64,000 bases of DNA from assembly GCF_904848625.1 (NCBI RefSeq), contig NZ_CAJHCP010000001.1, positions 496,001-560,000 on the forward strand, in the 5' to 3' direction. The notes beneath the pieces were generated by a model, which saw nothing but the letters and a program-made list of their open reading frames with translations, made no database searches and was not told the origin of the DNA. This stretch comes from Paraburkholderia metrosideri (GTDB lineage: Bacteria; Pseudomonadota; Gammaproteobacteria; Burkholderiales; Burkholderiaceae). Below are positions 11,347-20,723 of the stretch, one piece after another (the stretch's first letter is position 1; each line of letters opens with the position of its first letter). Both the position numbers and the translations under genes were made by a program.

Positions 11347-12276
11347 ATGTTCGAATTCGCAGACAAGGTGGCCGTGATCACCGGCGCGGCCAGCGGCTTT
11401 GGCCGCGCGTTCGCGCAGAAGGGGGCGTCGCTCGGCATGAAGCTCGTGCTGGCCGACGTGAATCCCGATGCGCTTGCACAAACGGTCGACGCGTTGCGCT
11501 CGAACGGCGTCGAAGTAATCGGCGTGCCGACCGATGTATCGAACGCGGCTCAGGTCGAAGCGCTCGCGCAGGCGGCGCTCGATGCGTTCGGCAAGGTGCA
11601 TCTGCTGTTCAACAACGCGGGCGTGGGCTCGGGCGGCTTCCTGTGGGAAAGCTCGGCGAACGACTGGGCGTGGGTTTTCAACGTCAACGTGATGGGCGTC
11701 GCGCACGGTGTGCGAGTTTTCACGCCAATCATGCTGGCGCAGAACGAGCCCGCGCATATCGTCAACACGGCGTCGGTGGCGGGCTTGCTGTCGCCGCCTG
11801 CGATGGGCATCTACAACGCGTCGAAACACGCGGTGGTGTCGTTGACCGAGACGCTGTACCACGATTTGCAGCTGGCGCAGGCGGGCCAAACCTCACATGC
11901 CGCACATGCCGCTCACGGCGCGAACGTCTCGGCGGCAGGCCCGCTGGTCGGCTGCTCGCTGTTGTGCCCGGCGTTCGTGCCGACCGGTATCGCCGACGCG
12001 GAGCGTGCGCGCCCTGCGGAGTTGCGCAACGATAGCGGACCCACCCGTTCGCAGATCGCTGCCGATAAACAACTCCAGCGCGCCGTGCGTTCGGGCAAGC
12101 TGACCGCCGACAACGTCGCCGACATTACGTTCGAGGCCATCGCCGCGCGGCGTTTCTACATCGTCACGCACCCTGGCATCATGGCGACCGTGGAACTGCG
12201 TCACGAAGACATCGAGCACTTGCGTAATCCGTCCGATCCGATGTCGCTGAAGCCGGAAGTGAAGAACGCCAACTGA
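11347..12276 (+). CDS. Short-chain dehydrogenase/reductase
   Basis: 309 residues. The cofactor motif TGAASGFG is at residues 12-19, NNAG near 88, the active-site serine in VNTASVAG near 140, and YNASK (Tyr-x-x-x-Lys) near 155. The GAASGFGRAFA form and C-terminal extension resemble the SDRs that often accompany acyl-CoA enzymes in Burkholderia. A stretch near 178-198 is rich in Ala and His (HAAHAAHGANVSAAG), an insertion not typical of the fold. It lies 65 bp after the reductase and about 100 bp before the hydrolase. Confidence 0.9.
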   Translation: MFEFADKVAVITGAASGFGRAFAQKGASLGMKLVLADVNPDALAQTVDALRSNGVEVIGVPTDVSNAAQVEALAQAALDAFGKVHLLFNNAGVGSGGFLWESSANDWAWVFNVNVMGVAHGVRVFTPIMLAQNEPAHIVNTASVAGLLSPPAMGIYNASKHAVVSLTETLYHDLQLAQAGQTSHAAHAAHGANVSAAGPLVGCSLLCPAFVPTGIADAERARPAELRNDSGPTRSQIAADKQLQRAVRSGKLTADNVADITFEAIAARRFYIVTHPGIMATVELRHEDIEHLRNPSDPMSLKPEVKNAN

Positions 12277-12376
12277 GCGTGCTTGCGCGCTCCTGGCGCG
12301 TTGATCGCATGGCCAGCGTATGGCCTGTCACGCCGGTTCTTTCAATTTTCGGCGCGTATGCGCCACAACATGCACG

Positions 12377-13336
12377 ATGCCGCTAAATCCGAAGATCGAG
12401 CAGGTGCTCGACATGATCGAGCGGGCGAAGCGCCCGCAGTATCACGAAATGACCGCGCAACAGGCGCGCGCATCGTATGAAAAAAGCGCGCCGATTCTGG
12501 AGATCACGAGCGCGCCCATGTTCACGCTCGACGATTTGCACATTCCCACTCGCGATGGCGCGGCGATTCGCGCGCGTTTATATCAGGCGGTCGAGCCCGG
12601 TTGGGCCGAGCCTGCGCCAGCGTTGGTGTATTACCACGGCGGCGGCTTCACGGTAGGCAGCGTCGATACGCACGATGCGCTATGCCGGATGTTCGCGCGC
12701 GATGCTCAGTGCACGGTGTTATCCGTGGATTACCGGCTCGCGCCCGAGCACAGATTTCCCACTGCTGTCGACGATGCTTTCGATGCGTTGACGTGGCTGC
12801 ATGCGCACGCCGCCGAGTTTGCCGTCGACGCAAACCGGCTGGCGGTCGGCGGCGATAGCGCAGGCGGGACACTGGCCACGGTCTGCGCGGTGCTGGCGCG
12901 CGACGCGGGCATCCATCTGGCGCTGCAATTGCTGATTTACCCGGGCACCACGGGCTATCAGAACACCGGTTCGCACTCGCGGCTCGCCAACGGCTATTTG
13001 CTGACGGGCGATACGATTCAATGGTTCTTCGACCAGTACGTGCGCGATAAAGGCGACCGGGACGACTGGCGTTTCGCACCGCTCGATGGCCAACGCGGCG
13101 CCCCCGATTTCAGCGGGGTTGCGCCGGCATGGATTGCTACGGCGGAATACGATCCTTTAAGCGACGAAGGGGAGGCCTATGCGGAAAAATTGCGCGCGTT
13201 GGGTAATAGCGTGACGCTCAAGCGCTACCCCGGCATGATCCACGAATTTTTCAAAATGGGCGGCTACGTGCCCGAAGTCGCGCACGCGCATGCCGACGCG
13301 GCGGCGGCGTTGCGCGCGGCGTTTGGGCTTGAGTGA
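12377..13336 (+). CDS. HSL-family alpha/beta hydrolase (carboxylesterase/lipase)
   Basis: 319 residues from the ATG at 12377 (MPLNPKIEQV), preferred to the open extension back to 12320 because homologous enzymes begin this way. The oxyanion motif YYHGGGF is near residue 88 and the nucleophile motif GGDSAGG near 157; the acid and histidine are expected in ATAEYDPLSDEG and PGMIHEFF. This places it in bacterial family IV (GDXG) esterases. It ends the probable reductase-SDR-hydrolase operon and converges with the NRDE gene, separated by only four bases. Confidence 0.9.
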   Translation: MPLNPKIEQVLDMIERAKRPQYHEMTAQQARASYEKSAPILEITSAPMFTLDDLHIPTRDGAAIRARLYQAVEPGWAEPAPALVYYHGGGFTVGSVDTHDALCRMFARDAQCTVLSVDYRLAPEHRFPTAVDDAFDALTWLHAHAAEFAVDANRLAVGGDSAGGTLATVCAVLARDAGIHLALQLLIYPGTTGYQNTGSHSRLANGYLLTGDTIQWFFDQYVRDKGDRDDWRFAPLDGQRGAPDFSGVAPAWIATAEYDPLSDEGEAYAEKLRALGNSVTLKRYPGMIHEFFKMGGYVPEVAHAHADAAAALRAAFGLE

Positions 13337-13340
13337 CGCA

Positions 13341-14186
13341 TCACACCCTCTCACGCTCGATATTGAATGCGAAGCTGCGTTCAAAGTCCCCCGGCCGCGC
13401 AATACGGTGCGAGCCGTTGTCGTCGCTGCGTTCGGCGACGGCCACGCTGACCACTTCGCCATGCGCGCTCACCCGCAACGCCGTCGTGCCGCGCGTGCCA
13501 TATTCCGGCGTTTCGATAAATGCCGCCGACAACGCCCGTTCGCGTTCAAGCGGAATGCCGGTGGACGGCAATTCGTCATCGCGGGCAAGCCGTGGATCGC
13601 GCATCAGATCGATCAGACGTTCGAGCGTCGGCATCGCGTCGCGGGTCAGCAGCGTGCCGAGTTCCGTGCGTTTTTTGACGAGCTTTGGCCATGCAGTATC
13701 GAGGACCGCGTTCGAAATGCCATGCGTGCCGGCCTGAAGCAGAGCCGGTGCCGAATCCGAACGGTTGCAGTACCACGCGAGTTCGCGCCGCGTCCAGTCA
13801 CCCACCAGCAGATTGAACCCGTTATAGATATCGCCGGTTTGCGCAACGTGTTGGAGATACGCAAGCGGGCTGTCGTGCGGGATGCCGCCGGAATCGTGTG
13901 CCGAACCGCTCAGCCAGTCGCTCACCAGCGTGCCGCGCGTGGGCGCGTCGGCGCGCATTTCATGCGGCGCGCGGTAATTGGTCAGCGCGGCAAACCGGCC
14001 GTCTCGCGACATACCGAGCCACGTGCCGCCGCCCACCAGATCGCGGCCCGCCAGCACGCCCGGCGCGTCTTGCCACCAGCTGATCGGATCGGCCGTGCGT
14101 CGAAAGAATTCGTCGCGATTCGCGGCGAGCGTGAACAGCGGGCCGTCGACCGCGTCGGGTCGCCAGTCGAAAACGATCAGGCACAT
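13341..14186 (-). CDS. NRDE/TANGO2-family protein
   Basis: 281 residues from the start at 14186, MCLIVFDW, preceded by GGGAG on the minus strand; the open frame reaches 14441 but the extra part reads as antisense of the neighbour. The defining NRDE motif is in LAANRDEFF near residue 24, followed by GGTWLGMSRDGRFAALTNYR, both diagnostic of the family. Members are cytoplasmic; animal TANGO2 is linked to heme and lipid handling, but bacterial function is not established. It lies downstream of ygfZ on the same strand with a terminator between them, so it is probably transcribed separately. Confidence 0.9.
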   Translation of the reverse strand: MCLIVFDWRPDAVDGPLFTLAANRDEFFRRTADPISWWQDAPGVLAGRDLVGGGTWLGMSRDGRFAALTNYRAPHEMRADAPTRGTLVSDWLSGSAHDSGGIPHDSPLAYLQHVAQTGDIYNGFNLLVGDWTRRELAWYCNRSDSAPALLQAGTHGISNAVLDTAWPKLVKKRTELGTLLTRDAMPTLERLIDLMRDPRLARDDELPSTGIPLERERALSAAFIETPEYGTRGTTALRVSAHGEVVSVAVAERSDDNGSHRIARPGDFERSFAFNIERERV

Positions 14187-14246
14187 CGGGGACGATCTCC
14201 CGCTTGAGGTGAAGGGGCGTGGGTGTCGACGTGTGGAACGGGCCAG

Positions 14247-14274
14247 CAAAAAGCGGCGCCTGATTGCGCCGCTC
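14247..14274 (-). terminator. Intrinsic terminator after ygfZ
   Basis: Perfect 8-bp stem AGCGGCGC/GCGCCGCT (14252-14259 with 14266-14273), six-base loop, and a run of five T on the minus strand. It is placed 19 bp past the ygfZ stop. Confidence 0.8.
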
Positions 14275-14292
14275 TTTACCGCCCAGGAGTCA

Positions 14293-15357
14293 TTAAACCT
14301 CGGTTGGCAGGCCGTACGGCAGCGTGAGGAACTGGAGTGCCGGGCCTTCTGCCGCGCCCAGATGTACTGAGCCGCTTTCCAGCGCCGCGAGCTTGATCTC
14401 GACCAGCAGATCGACGCCGCCGCCTTGCGCGGACGCCGCATTGACGATCATCCCGCACGGCTGGCCAGGATCGTCGGAATGGAACAGTTCCGCGCCGGGC
14501 CGCACCGTGTCAAGGTCGCCGGCCACATTCGCGAGCGAGGTGCGGCGCTTGATCGTGCCGCGATACTGGCTGCGCGCGACCACTTCCTGGCCGGGGTAGC
14601 AGCCTTTGCGGAAATTGACCGCGCCAAGCACGTCGAAATTGACCATTTGCGGCACGAATTGCTCGACCACCGGCTGCGTGATGCGCGGCTCGCCCGCGCG
14701 GATGTCGAGCCAATCCCACACGGCCGGGGACACCCGTTTGAGCTTGTCGTCAAGGGTGGCCAGGTGCGTTTCGACCTGGGCCTTCGGTCCGATCCACAGA
14801 TAGCGCAGGCGGCCCAACGCATCCGGCACGCGAATCAGCGAGCCTGCCGTGCTGTCCACCTGCACATGGACGCCGTCGGGTAACGCGTCGAATACGCCGG
14901 ACAGCGCTTTGCGCACGTCGCCGGCAAGACCTACTTCGGCCAGTTCGCCGCTCGCGTCGATGAGCTTCGCCTTGGCCCGCAGCACGAACATGGTCAAGCG
15001 CTTCTGCACCGCCGCCTGGACGTCTTTCGACACCAGCAGGCGAATCGTGTCGCCGCTGCGCCAGGTCAGGAAAGAGGCCAGCAGGCGACCCTTGGCCGAG
15101 CAGTAGCCGGCAAGACGCGCGCTGGCGGCATCGAGATGCTGGGTATCGTTGGTCAACTGGCCGTGCAGGAAGCTCGCCGCGTCGTCGCCGGTGGCGTCGA
15201 TCACGCCGAATTGCGTGAGCGGCATGTAGGCGCCGTGTTGGAGCACGGCCTCGAATTCTTCAGCCGACGGCCGCGCCAGCACGGGCAATCCAGCGGCGGC
15301 GGGGTTCGTGGCGGTGCCTGAAGCAGTGCCTGAAGCGGTAGCGAGCGGTGTGTTCAT
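14293..15357 (-). CDS. ygfZ: Folate-binding Fe-S cluster repair protein YgfZ
   Basis: 354 residues of the GcvT-like tetrahydrofolate-binding fold. The family signature KGCYPGQEV lies about residue 255, with the conserved cysteine. YgfZ helps assemble or repair certain Fe-S enzymes under oxidative stress and also affects tRNA modification. The N-terminal 25 residues are low-complexity (ATASGTASGTATNPAAAG) and may not belong to the fold; the start could be further in. It is divergent from mltG, the common arrangement in this group of bacteria. Confidence 0.92.
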   Translation of the reverse strand: MNTPLATASGTASGTATNPAAAGLPVLARPSAEEFEAVLQHGAYMPLTQFGVIDATGDDAASFLHGQLTNDTQHLDAASARLAGYCSAKGRLLASFLTWRSGDTIRLLVSKDVQAAVQKRLTMFVLRAKAKLIDASGELAEVGLAGDVRKALSGVFDALPDGVHVQVDSTAGSLIRVPDALGRLRYLWIGPKAQVETHLATLDDKLKRVSPAVWDWLDIRAGEPRITQPVVEQFVPQMVNFDVLGAVNFRKGCYPGQEVVARSQYRGTIKRRTSLANVAGDLDTVRPGAELFHSDDPGQPCGMIVNAASAQGGGVDLLVEIKLAALESGSVHLGAAEGPALQFLTLPYGLPTEV

Positions 15358-15435
15358 GGATTCCGGGAACAGTCAATTCTGACTTTGGCTGAGGCAAACA
15401 GCTATTATATGCAGTCAACCCACCTCCCGTTTCGC

Positions 15436-16446
15436 ATGTCCCTGTTCAAGAAATGTTTCGTCGCCGGCTCAATTGTCGTTGTGCTGGCCGCAGCCGCAAT
15501 GGCCGCCGGATATCACTGGGCCACCAGCCCACTTGAGTTGACCCCCGCGCAACTCGACGTCACCGTCAAACCGCACAGCAGCCTGCGCAGTGTCGCGCAG
15601 CAGCTCAATCGCGGCGGCGTGCCCGTCGAGCCGGAGCTGTTCGTCGTCATGACGCGCTTGCTGGGCCTGCAGACCGATCTGAAATCGGGCAACTACGAGT
15701 TCAAGACTGGCGTCACCCCGTACGAGGTACTGCAGAAAATTGCCCGGGGTGACGTCAATGAATACGTCGCCACGATTATCGAGGGCTGGACCTTCAAGCG
15801 CATGCGCGCCGAACTGGATGCGAATCCGGCGCTCAAGCACGACACGTCCGGTATGAGCGACGCCGACCTGATGACCGCGATCGGCGCGCCGGAAGCGTCG
15901 ATCGGCAACGGCGAGGGCCTGTTTTTCCCCGACACGTATCTGTTCGACAAGAACACCAGCGACCTCGATGTCTACCGTCGCGCGTACCGGCTGATGCGGC
16001 TGCGCCTCGACGAGGCATGGGTCGCGCGCGCGCCGGACCTGCCGTACAAGACGCCGTACGACGCGCTGACCATGGCCTCGATCATCGAAAAGGAAACCGG
16101 CAAGAAATCCGACCGGCCGCTGGTGGCCGCGGTGTTCGCGAACCGTCTGCGTGCGGGCATGCCGCTGCAGACCGACCCGACCGTGATCTACGGGATGGGC
16201 GAGAGCTATGCCGGTCACATCAGAAAGAAAGACCTGCAGACTGACACTCCCTACAATACCTACACCCGCATGGGCCTGCCGCCCACGCCGATTTCGCTGC
16301 CGGGTGTCGCATCGCTGCAGGCGGCGATGAATCCGGCGCAGAGCACCGCGCTGTACTTCGTATCGCGCGGCGACGGCAGCAGCATCTTTTCTGACACCCT
16401 CGGCGATCACAACAAGGCCGTGGACAAATACATTCGAGGGCAATGA
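15436..16446 (+). CDS. mltG: Endolytic transglycosylase MltG (YceG)
   Basis: 336 residues from the ATG at 15436 ([11 protein letters not shown]), which gives a clean N-terminal membrane anchor at about residues 8-30; ATGs at 15409 and 15385 are possible but less natural. The YceG domain shows the catalytic glutamate in [15 protein letters not shown] near residue 220, then [10 protein letters not shown] and [14 protein letters not shown]. It cuts nascent peptidoglycan strands in the inner membrane/periplasm and so limits glycan length. Its stop overlaps the tmk start (ATGA at 16443-16446), indicating translational coupling. Confidence 0.93.
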   Translation: MSLFKKCFVAGSIVVVLAAAAMAAGYHWATSPLELTPAQLDVTVKPHSSLRSVAQQLNRGGVPVEPELFVVMTRLLGLQTDLKSGNYEFKTGVTPYEVLQKIARGDVNEYVATIIEGWTFKRMRAELDANPALKHDTSGMSDADLMTAIGAPEASIGNGEGLFFPDTYLFDKNTSDLDVYRRAYRLMRLRLDEAWVARAPDLPYKTPYDALTMASIIEKETGKKSDRPLVAAVFANRLRAGMPLQTDPTVIYGMGESYAGHIRKKDLQTDTPYNTYTRMGLPPTPISLPGVASLQAAMNPAQSTALYFVSRGDGSSIFSDTLGDHNKAVDKYIRGQ

Positions 16447-17066
16447 TGGCGCGCGGCAAATTCATCACGTTTGAGGGCATCGACGGGGCCGGCAAGACGA
16501 CCCATCTTGGCTGGTTTCGCGAGCGTCTCGAACAGAAGGTCGCGAGTACCGGCCGTTCGGTCGTCATGACCCGCGAGCCGGGCGGTACGCCGCTCGGCGA
16601 ACAGATCCGCGAGATCGTGCTGCATCAGAAGATGGACCTCGAAACCGAGGCGCTGCTGATGTTCGCGCTGCGCCGTCAGCATCTGGCCGAGGTAATCGAG
16701 CCGGCGCTCGCGCGCGGCGACTGGGTGCTGTCAGACCGTTTTACCGACGCGACTTTCGCGTATCAGGGCGGCGGCCGGGGTCTGCCGCGCGACAAGCTGG
16801 AAACGCTGGAGCGGTGGGTGCAGGGCGGTTTTCAGCCGGACCTGACGGTGCTGTTCGACCTGCCGCCCGAGGTCGCCAGTGAGCGGCGTAGCGCGGCACG
16901 CGATCCGGATCGTTTCGAGAGCGAATCGACGGCGTTTTTCGACCGCACGCGTGCGGAATATATGCGCCGGGCTGAAGAGGCGCCTTACCGGTTCGCTATC
17001 ATCGACTCTTCGCAAAGCATTGCGAGAATTCAGAAGCAACTCGAAGAAATCGTTGTATCACTATGA
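16443..17066 (+). CDS. tmk: Thymidylate kinase
   Basis: 207 residues. The P-loop GIDGAGKTT is at 12-20, the DR(F/Y) motif in [18 protein letters not shown] near 95-112, and LFDLPPEVA near 135. It phosphorylates dTMP to dTDP for DNA synthesis. Two start codons occur in tandem (ATGATG); the first overlaps the mltG stop. The stop codon lies inside a small AT-rich inverted repeat. Order mltG-tmk-holB is the usual conserved operon. Confidence 0.96.
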   Translation: MMARGKFITFEGIDGAGKTTHLGWFRERLEQKVASTGRSVVMTREPGGTPLGEQIREIVLHQKMDLETEALLMFALRRQHLAEVIEPALARGDWVLSDRFTDATFAYQGGGRGLPRDKLETLERWVQGGFQPDLTVLFDLPPEVASERRSAARDPDRFESESTAFFDRTRAEYMRRAEEAPYRFAIIDSSQSIARIQKQLEEIVVSL

Positions 17067-17132
17067 TATTAAAATCATAGTTCGGCGCGCCCCCAGTGGT
17101 ATGAAAGGTTCGCGTTATGCTTCAGATAACGC
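17060..17132 (+). other. Two small hairpins between tmk and holB
   Basis: ACTATGAT (17060-17067) is a perfect inverted match of ATCATAGT (17074-17081) and includes the tmk stop codon; GCGTTAT (17112-17118) matches ATAACGC (17126-17132). Neither has a T tract, so they are not standard terminators. The first is strikingly AT-rich for this genome. Confidence 0.6.
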
Positions 17133-17161
17133 CATCAACTGATTGATTTCAAAGAGAAACG

Positions 17162-18199
17162 ATGATTTATCCGTGGCAAGCCGATGACTGGAACCGCCTG
17201 CAGCAACTGCGCGGCCACTGGCCGCATGCGCTGCTGCTGCATGGCCAGGCGGGCATCGGCAAGCTGCGCTTTGCGCAGCATCTCGCGCAAGGGCTGTTGT
17301 GCGAGGCGCAACTGGCCAACGGCGAGCCATGCGGCAAATGCGTGGCCTGCAACTGGTTCACGCAAGGCAATCATCCGGACTACCGGATCGTGGTGCCCGA
17401 GGCGCTGGCCGCGGAAGCGGGTCTCAACGCTGCCGGCGCGGACGAAAAAGCCGACAAGCCCGACGCCGACGAAACCAAGAAGACCCGCACGCCCAGCAAG
17501 GAAATCAAGATCGAACAGATTCGCGGTTTGCTCGATTTCGTCGGCGTGGGTTCGCATCGTGGCGGCGCGCGCGTCGTCGTGCTGTACCCGGCCGAAGGGC
17601 TGAACCTCGCGGCGGCCAATGCGCTGCTCAAAACGCTCGAAGAGCCGCCAGCGGGTGTCGTGTTTCTGATGGTGTCGGCGCGCGTCGACCGTCTGTTGCC
17701 CACCATCATCAGCCGGTGCCGCCAGTGGCCGATGACCGTGCCCGCGCCGGACGCCGCGACGAAGTGGCTGACTGCGCAGGGTATCGCCGAAGCGTCCGCA
17801 CTTCTTGCCGAAGCCGGCGGCGCGCCGCTCACGGCGCTCGCGCTCGCCAGTGACGAAAACCGCACGCTGCGCGACTGGACGCTGAAACAACTGGCCGCCG
17901 GACCCGACTGCGATGCTTTCGCGTGTGGCGAGGCGTTGCAAAAGCTGCCAGTGCCATTGGTGCTGGGCTGGCTGCAACGCTGGATGTACGATTTGCTGGC
18001 GCAGAGCACCGCAGGCGCGCCGCGCTATTTTCCGCAGGCCGCCGGCGCGCTGACGCGTTGCGCGTCGCAGGCCGATGCCAGCGCGTTTGCGCGTTTCATC
18101 CGCACCGTGACGCGCCAGCGCGCAGTCGAAAACCATCCGCTGAATGCGCGACTCGTTTTCGAGGAACTGTTTATCGGCTATCGCGAGCTGTTCGCCTAA
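17162..18199 (+). CDS. holB: DNA polymerase III subunit delta'
   Basis: 345 residues. The N-terminal AAA-like domain shows HGQAGIGKLRFA near residue 24, a zinc module with four cysteines (LLC, then PCGKCVAC, residues about 45-62), and LNLAAANALLKTLEEPP with VSARVDRLLPTIISRC. Delta' is the stator of the clamp loader. Between the zinc module and the next helix there is a charged insert (residues about 95-120, rich in Asp, Lys and Glu) not present in the E. coli protein. It follows tmk by 95 bp. Confidence 0.93.
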   Translation: MIYPWQADDWNRLQQLRGHWPHALLLHGQAGIGKLRFAQHLAQGLLCEAQLANGEPCGKCVACNWFTQGNHPDYRIVVPEALAAEAGLNAAGADEKADKPDADETKKTRTPSKEIKIEQIRGLLDFVGVGSHRGGARVVVLYPAEGLNLAAANALLKTLEEPPAGVVFLMVSARVDRLLPTIISRCRQWPMTVPAPDAATKWLTAQGIAEASALLAEAGGAPLTALALASDENRTLRDWTLKQLAAGPDCDAFACGEALQKLPVPLVLGWLQRWMYDLLAQSTAGAPRYFPQAAGALTRCASQADASAFARFIRTVTRQRAVENHPLNARLVFEELFIGYRELFA

Positions 18200-18311
18200 G
18201 CCTTCACGCGGAACCCGCCTGCCACGGCGCGCACAGGCTGCCGCGCAATCGCAGGCCGGTTGCGCGACCCGTTAATTTGTCATTGCCCTCCATCACAATT
18301 CAAAAAGCACC

Positions 18312-18848
18312 ATGAGCCTTTCTTACCGCGATGCCACGCTCGACGATCTGCCCACCATCGTCGCTATCTACAACTCGACCGTGCCGTCGCGGCAAGTCAC
18401 CGCCGACCTCGAGCCGGTCAGCGTCGAAAGCCGGCTGGCGTGGTTTCACGCGCATGGTCCGCAAAAGCGTCCGTTGTGGGTGGTGGAAGATTCGGAAAAT
18501 CCGGGGCGCGTGATTGCATGGCTGAGCTTTTCGGATTTCTACGGCCGTCCGGCCTATCTGCGCACCGCCGAAGTCAGCATTTATCTCGACGAGCGCGCGC
18601 GCGGCAAGGGCCTCGGCAAGCAACTGCTGGCGGCCTCGCTCGCGGCGGCGCCGGCGCTTGGCATCGACACGGTGCTGGGCTTCATCTTCGGCCACAATGA
18701 CGCGAGCTTGCGGCTGTTCCGCGGCTTTGGCTTCGACACGTGGGGTTCGTTGCCGCGGGTGGCCGTGCTCGACGGCGTGGAGCGCGATCTGGTGATTCTC
18801 GGCAAGCGCCTCGACGCGCACGCTGCATCGGGCCAGGCCAAGGTCTGA
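18312..18848 (+). CDS. GNAT acetyltransferase, phosphinothricin-acetyltransferase-like
   Basis: 178 residues, single GNAT domain. The acetyl-CoA loop is in LDERARGKGLGKQLLAA near residues 94-110 (R/Q-x-x-G-x-G/A), and GFIFGHNDASLRLFRGFGFDTWG matches the C-terminal motif of the Pat/Bar and methionine-sulfone acetyltransferases (YncA/MddA-like). It probably acetylates a small amine. It sits in the same direction as holB and the TatD gene but is not functionally tied to either. Confidence 0.85.
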   Translation: MSLSYRDATLDDLPTIVAIYNSTVPSRQVTADLEPVSVESRLAWFHAHGPQKRPLWVVEDSENPGRVIAWLSFSDFYGRPAYLRTAEVSIYLDERARGKGLGKQLLAASLAAAPALGIDTVLGFIFGHNDASLRLFRGFGFDTWGSLPRVAVLDGVERDLVILGKRLDAHAASGQAKV

Positions 18849-18882
18849 TTCGTCTCAAGCCATTTTTTCGCAGGACATCATC

Positions 18883-19674
18883 ATGTTTGTCGACTCGCAC
18901 TGTCACATCAACTTCGAAGGACTCGCCGACCGCTTGCCGCAGGTGCTCGAGAACATGCGCAGCCATTCGGTCACGCATGCGCTGTGTGTGTCGGTCGATC
19001 TGGAGACGCTGCCGTCGGTGCTGGAGATCGCCAGCCGCCACGAAAACGTCTACGCGTCGGTCGGGGTGCATCCCGATCACGAAGACATGCGTGAGCCGGG
19101 CCTCGCCGAGCTGATCGAGCTGGCGAAGCATCCGAAGGTGGTCGCGATCGGCGAGACCGGGCTCGACTACTACCGTCTGGAAGGCCGCTCGATCGCCGAC
19201 ATGGAGTGGCAGCGCGAGCGCTTTCGCACCCATATTCGCGCCGCGCATGCGACGAAAAAGCCGCTGATCATCCACACGCGGTCGTCGTCGGAAGACACGC
19301 TGCGGATCATGGCCGAGGAGCGCGCGAGCGAGCCGGGCGGCGTGATGCATTGCTTCACCGAGCCGTGGGCCGTCGCGGAACAGGCGCTGGCGCAGAATTT
19401 TTACATTTCGCTGTCAGGCATCGTCACGTTCAAGAGCGCGACCGATGTACAGGACGTCGCGCGCCGCATGCCGCTCGATCGTCTGCTGATCGAAACCGAC
19501 TCGCCGTACCTCGCGCCGGTGCCGTATCGCGGCAAGCCTAATGAACCTGCGTACGTAAGTTATGTCGGACGCTTCATCGCGCAACAACGCGAGATGCCGG
19601 ACGAGGCGCTGGCCGCTGCGACCACGCAGAACTTTTTCCGGCTTTTCAACATCCCTTCGCCGAGCGTTGCCTGA
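18883..19674 (+). CDS. TatD-family metal-dependent deoxyribonuclease (YcfH-like)
   Basis: 263 residues, normal length. Metal ligands are seen in VDSHCH (His6, His8), IGETGLDYYR near 88, IHTRSS near 130, MHCFTE near 155 and ETDSPYLAPVP near 206. These TIM-barrel enzymes are 3'-5' nucleases. The C-terminal TTQNFFRLFN is typical. Located 34 bp after the acetyltransferase, probably co-transcribed with holB as in many proteobacteria. Confidence 0.93.
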   Translation: MFVDSHCHINFEGLADRLPQVLENMRSHSVTHALCVSVDLETLPSVLEIASRHENVYASVGVHPDHEDMREPGLAELIELAKHPKVVAIGETGLDYYRLEGRSIADMEWQRERFRTHIRAAHATKKPLIIHTRSSSEDTLRIMAEERASEPGGVMHCFTEPWAVAEQALAQNFYISLSGIVTFKSATDVQDVARRMPLDRLLIETDSPYLAPVPYRGKPNEPAYVSYVGRFIAQQREMPDEALAAATTQNFFRLFNIPSPSVA

Positions 19675-19735
19675 GCCATCTGGCCGACAATGTCACGTAA
19701 CATCAAAAGGATAGGGAAGTTTCCTAAAGCAAAAT

Positions 19736-20500
19736 ATGAAAATTATTTCGATGTCGACTGCTACCATTCATCAGACTTTTTCGGCGCGAGATGTGGCTCA
19801 GGTGGCGCTGGTTTCGCTCAAGCGCCGCATGTCCCGTAGCGCTGCGCGCGCTGCGTTTGCCGCCACTTTGGCGTGCGCAGCGTTGACCACGCTGGTGGCG
19901 TCGCCTGCGCAAGCCGCGCCGATCGACTCACTGATCAAGGCGGTCAAGTTCGACGACGTCGACGGTGTCAACAAGCTGCTCGCCAAAGGCCTGGACCCGA
20001 ATAGCGTCGACAATCAGGGCATTCCGCTGCTGGTCATCGCCGCGCGCGAAAAATCGGACAAGGTGGGCGCCGCGCTGCTCGCGAATCCGAAGACCGACAT
20101 CGAAATCCAGGACAAAGCCGGCGAGAACGCGATGATGATGGCTGCGCTGGGCGGCGACCTCGACTTCGTCAACCTGCTGATCGCGAAAGACGCCGAAGTG
20201 AACAAGAAGGGCTGGGCCCCGCTGCACTACGCGGCCGCGAACGGTCACGACGACATCGTCAAGGTGCTGCTCGACCACTCGGCGTACGTCGACGCTGGCT
20301 CGCCGAACGGCACCACGCCGCTGATGATGGCGGCTCGAGGCGGTCATGTGTCGACCGTGAAGCTGTTACTCGACAACGGCGCGGACCTGACGGTGAAGAA
20401 CCAGATCGGCATGACCGCGCTCGATTTCGCGAAGACGTACAAGGAACCGGACGTGATCGAAGGCCTGACTGCCCGGATGCAGCAAATGCCGCAGAAATGA
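19736..20500 (+). CDS. Exported ankyrin-repeat protein
   Basis: 254 residues from the first ATG. A signal peptide is evident but begins late: RRMSRSAARAAFAATLACAALTTLVASPAQA, with cleavage expected after AQA near residue 61. The start may therefore be the ATG at 19829 (MSRSAARAAF), giving a normal-length signal; the sequence before 19736 (AAGGATAGGGAAG) is a distant ribosome site for the first ATG. The mature part has about five ankyrin repeats (for example WAPLHYAAANGHDDIVKVLL and TTPLMMAARGGHVSTVKLLL). It is likely periplasmic and binds a partner protein; no partner is evident. Confidence 0.88.
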   Translation: MKIISMSTATIHQTFSARDVAQVALVSLKRRMSRSAARAAFAATLACAALTTLVASPAQAAPIDSLIKAVKFDDVDGVNKLLAKGLDPNSVDNQGIPLLVIAAREKSDKVGAALLANPKTDIEIQDKAGENAMMMAALGGDLDFVNLLIAKDAEVNKKGWAPLHYAAANGHDDIVKVLLDHSAYVDAGSPNGTTPLMMAARGGHVSTVKLLLDNGADLTVKNQIGMTALDFAKTYKEPDVIEGLTARMQQMPQK

Positions 20501-20505
20501 CGCCA

Positions 20506-20538
20506 GCGCGAACTTAAAGCGAACATAAAGCGAACCTA
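20506..20538. repeat. Three 11-bp tandem repeats after the ankyrin gene
   Basis: Units GCGCGAACTTA, AAGCGAACATA and AAGCGAACCTA begin at 20506, 20517 and 20528. The array starts six bases after the stop codon. Confidence 0.75.
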
Positions 20539-20723
20539 CGGTGGTGACCCGGTCTGGCCGTCATGCGCGACCGGTTCACCGCAGATTTGCCTGAAGATAG
20601 GCGGTCGGCAGCCTGCTGCGACCCCGTAAAACAGTGCAGAATGACGACTTCGGCGCGTTGTACGGCGCGCCCCTCTGGACGCGGCGAAAGACCGCCTGAT
20701 AAACGACCCTGGAAAGGAACACC

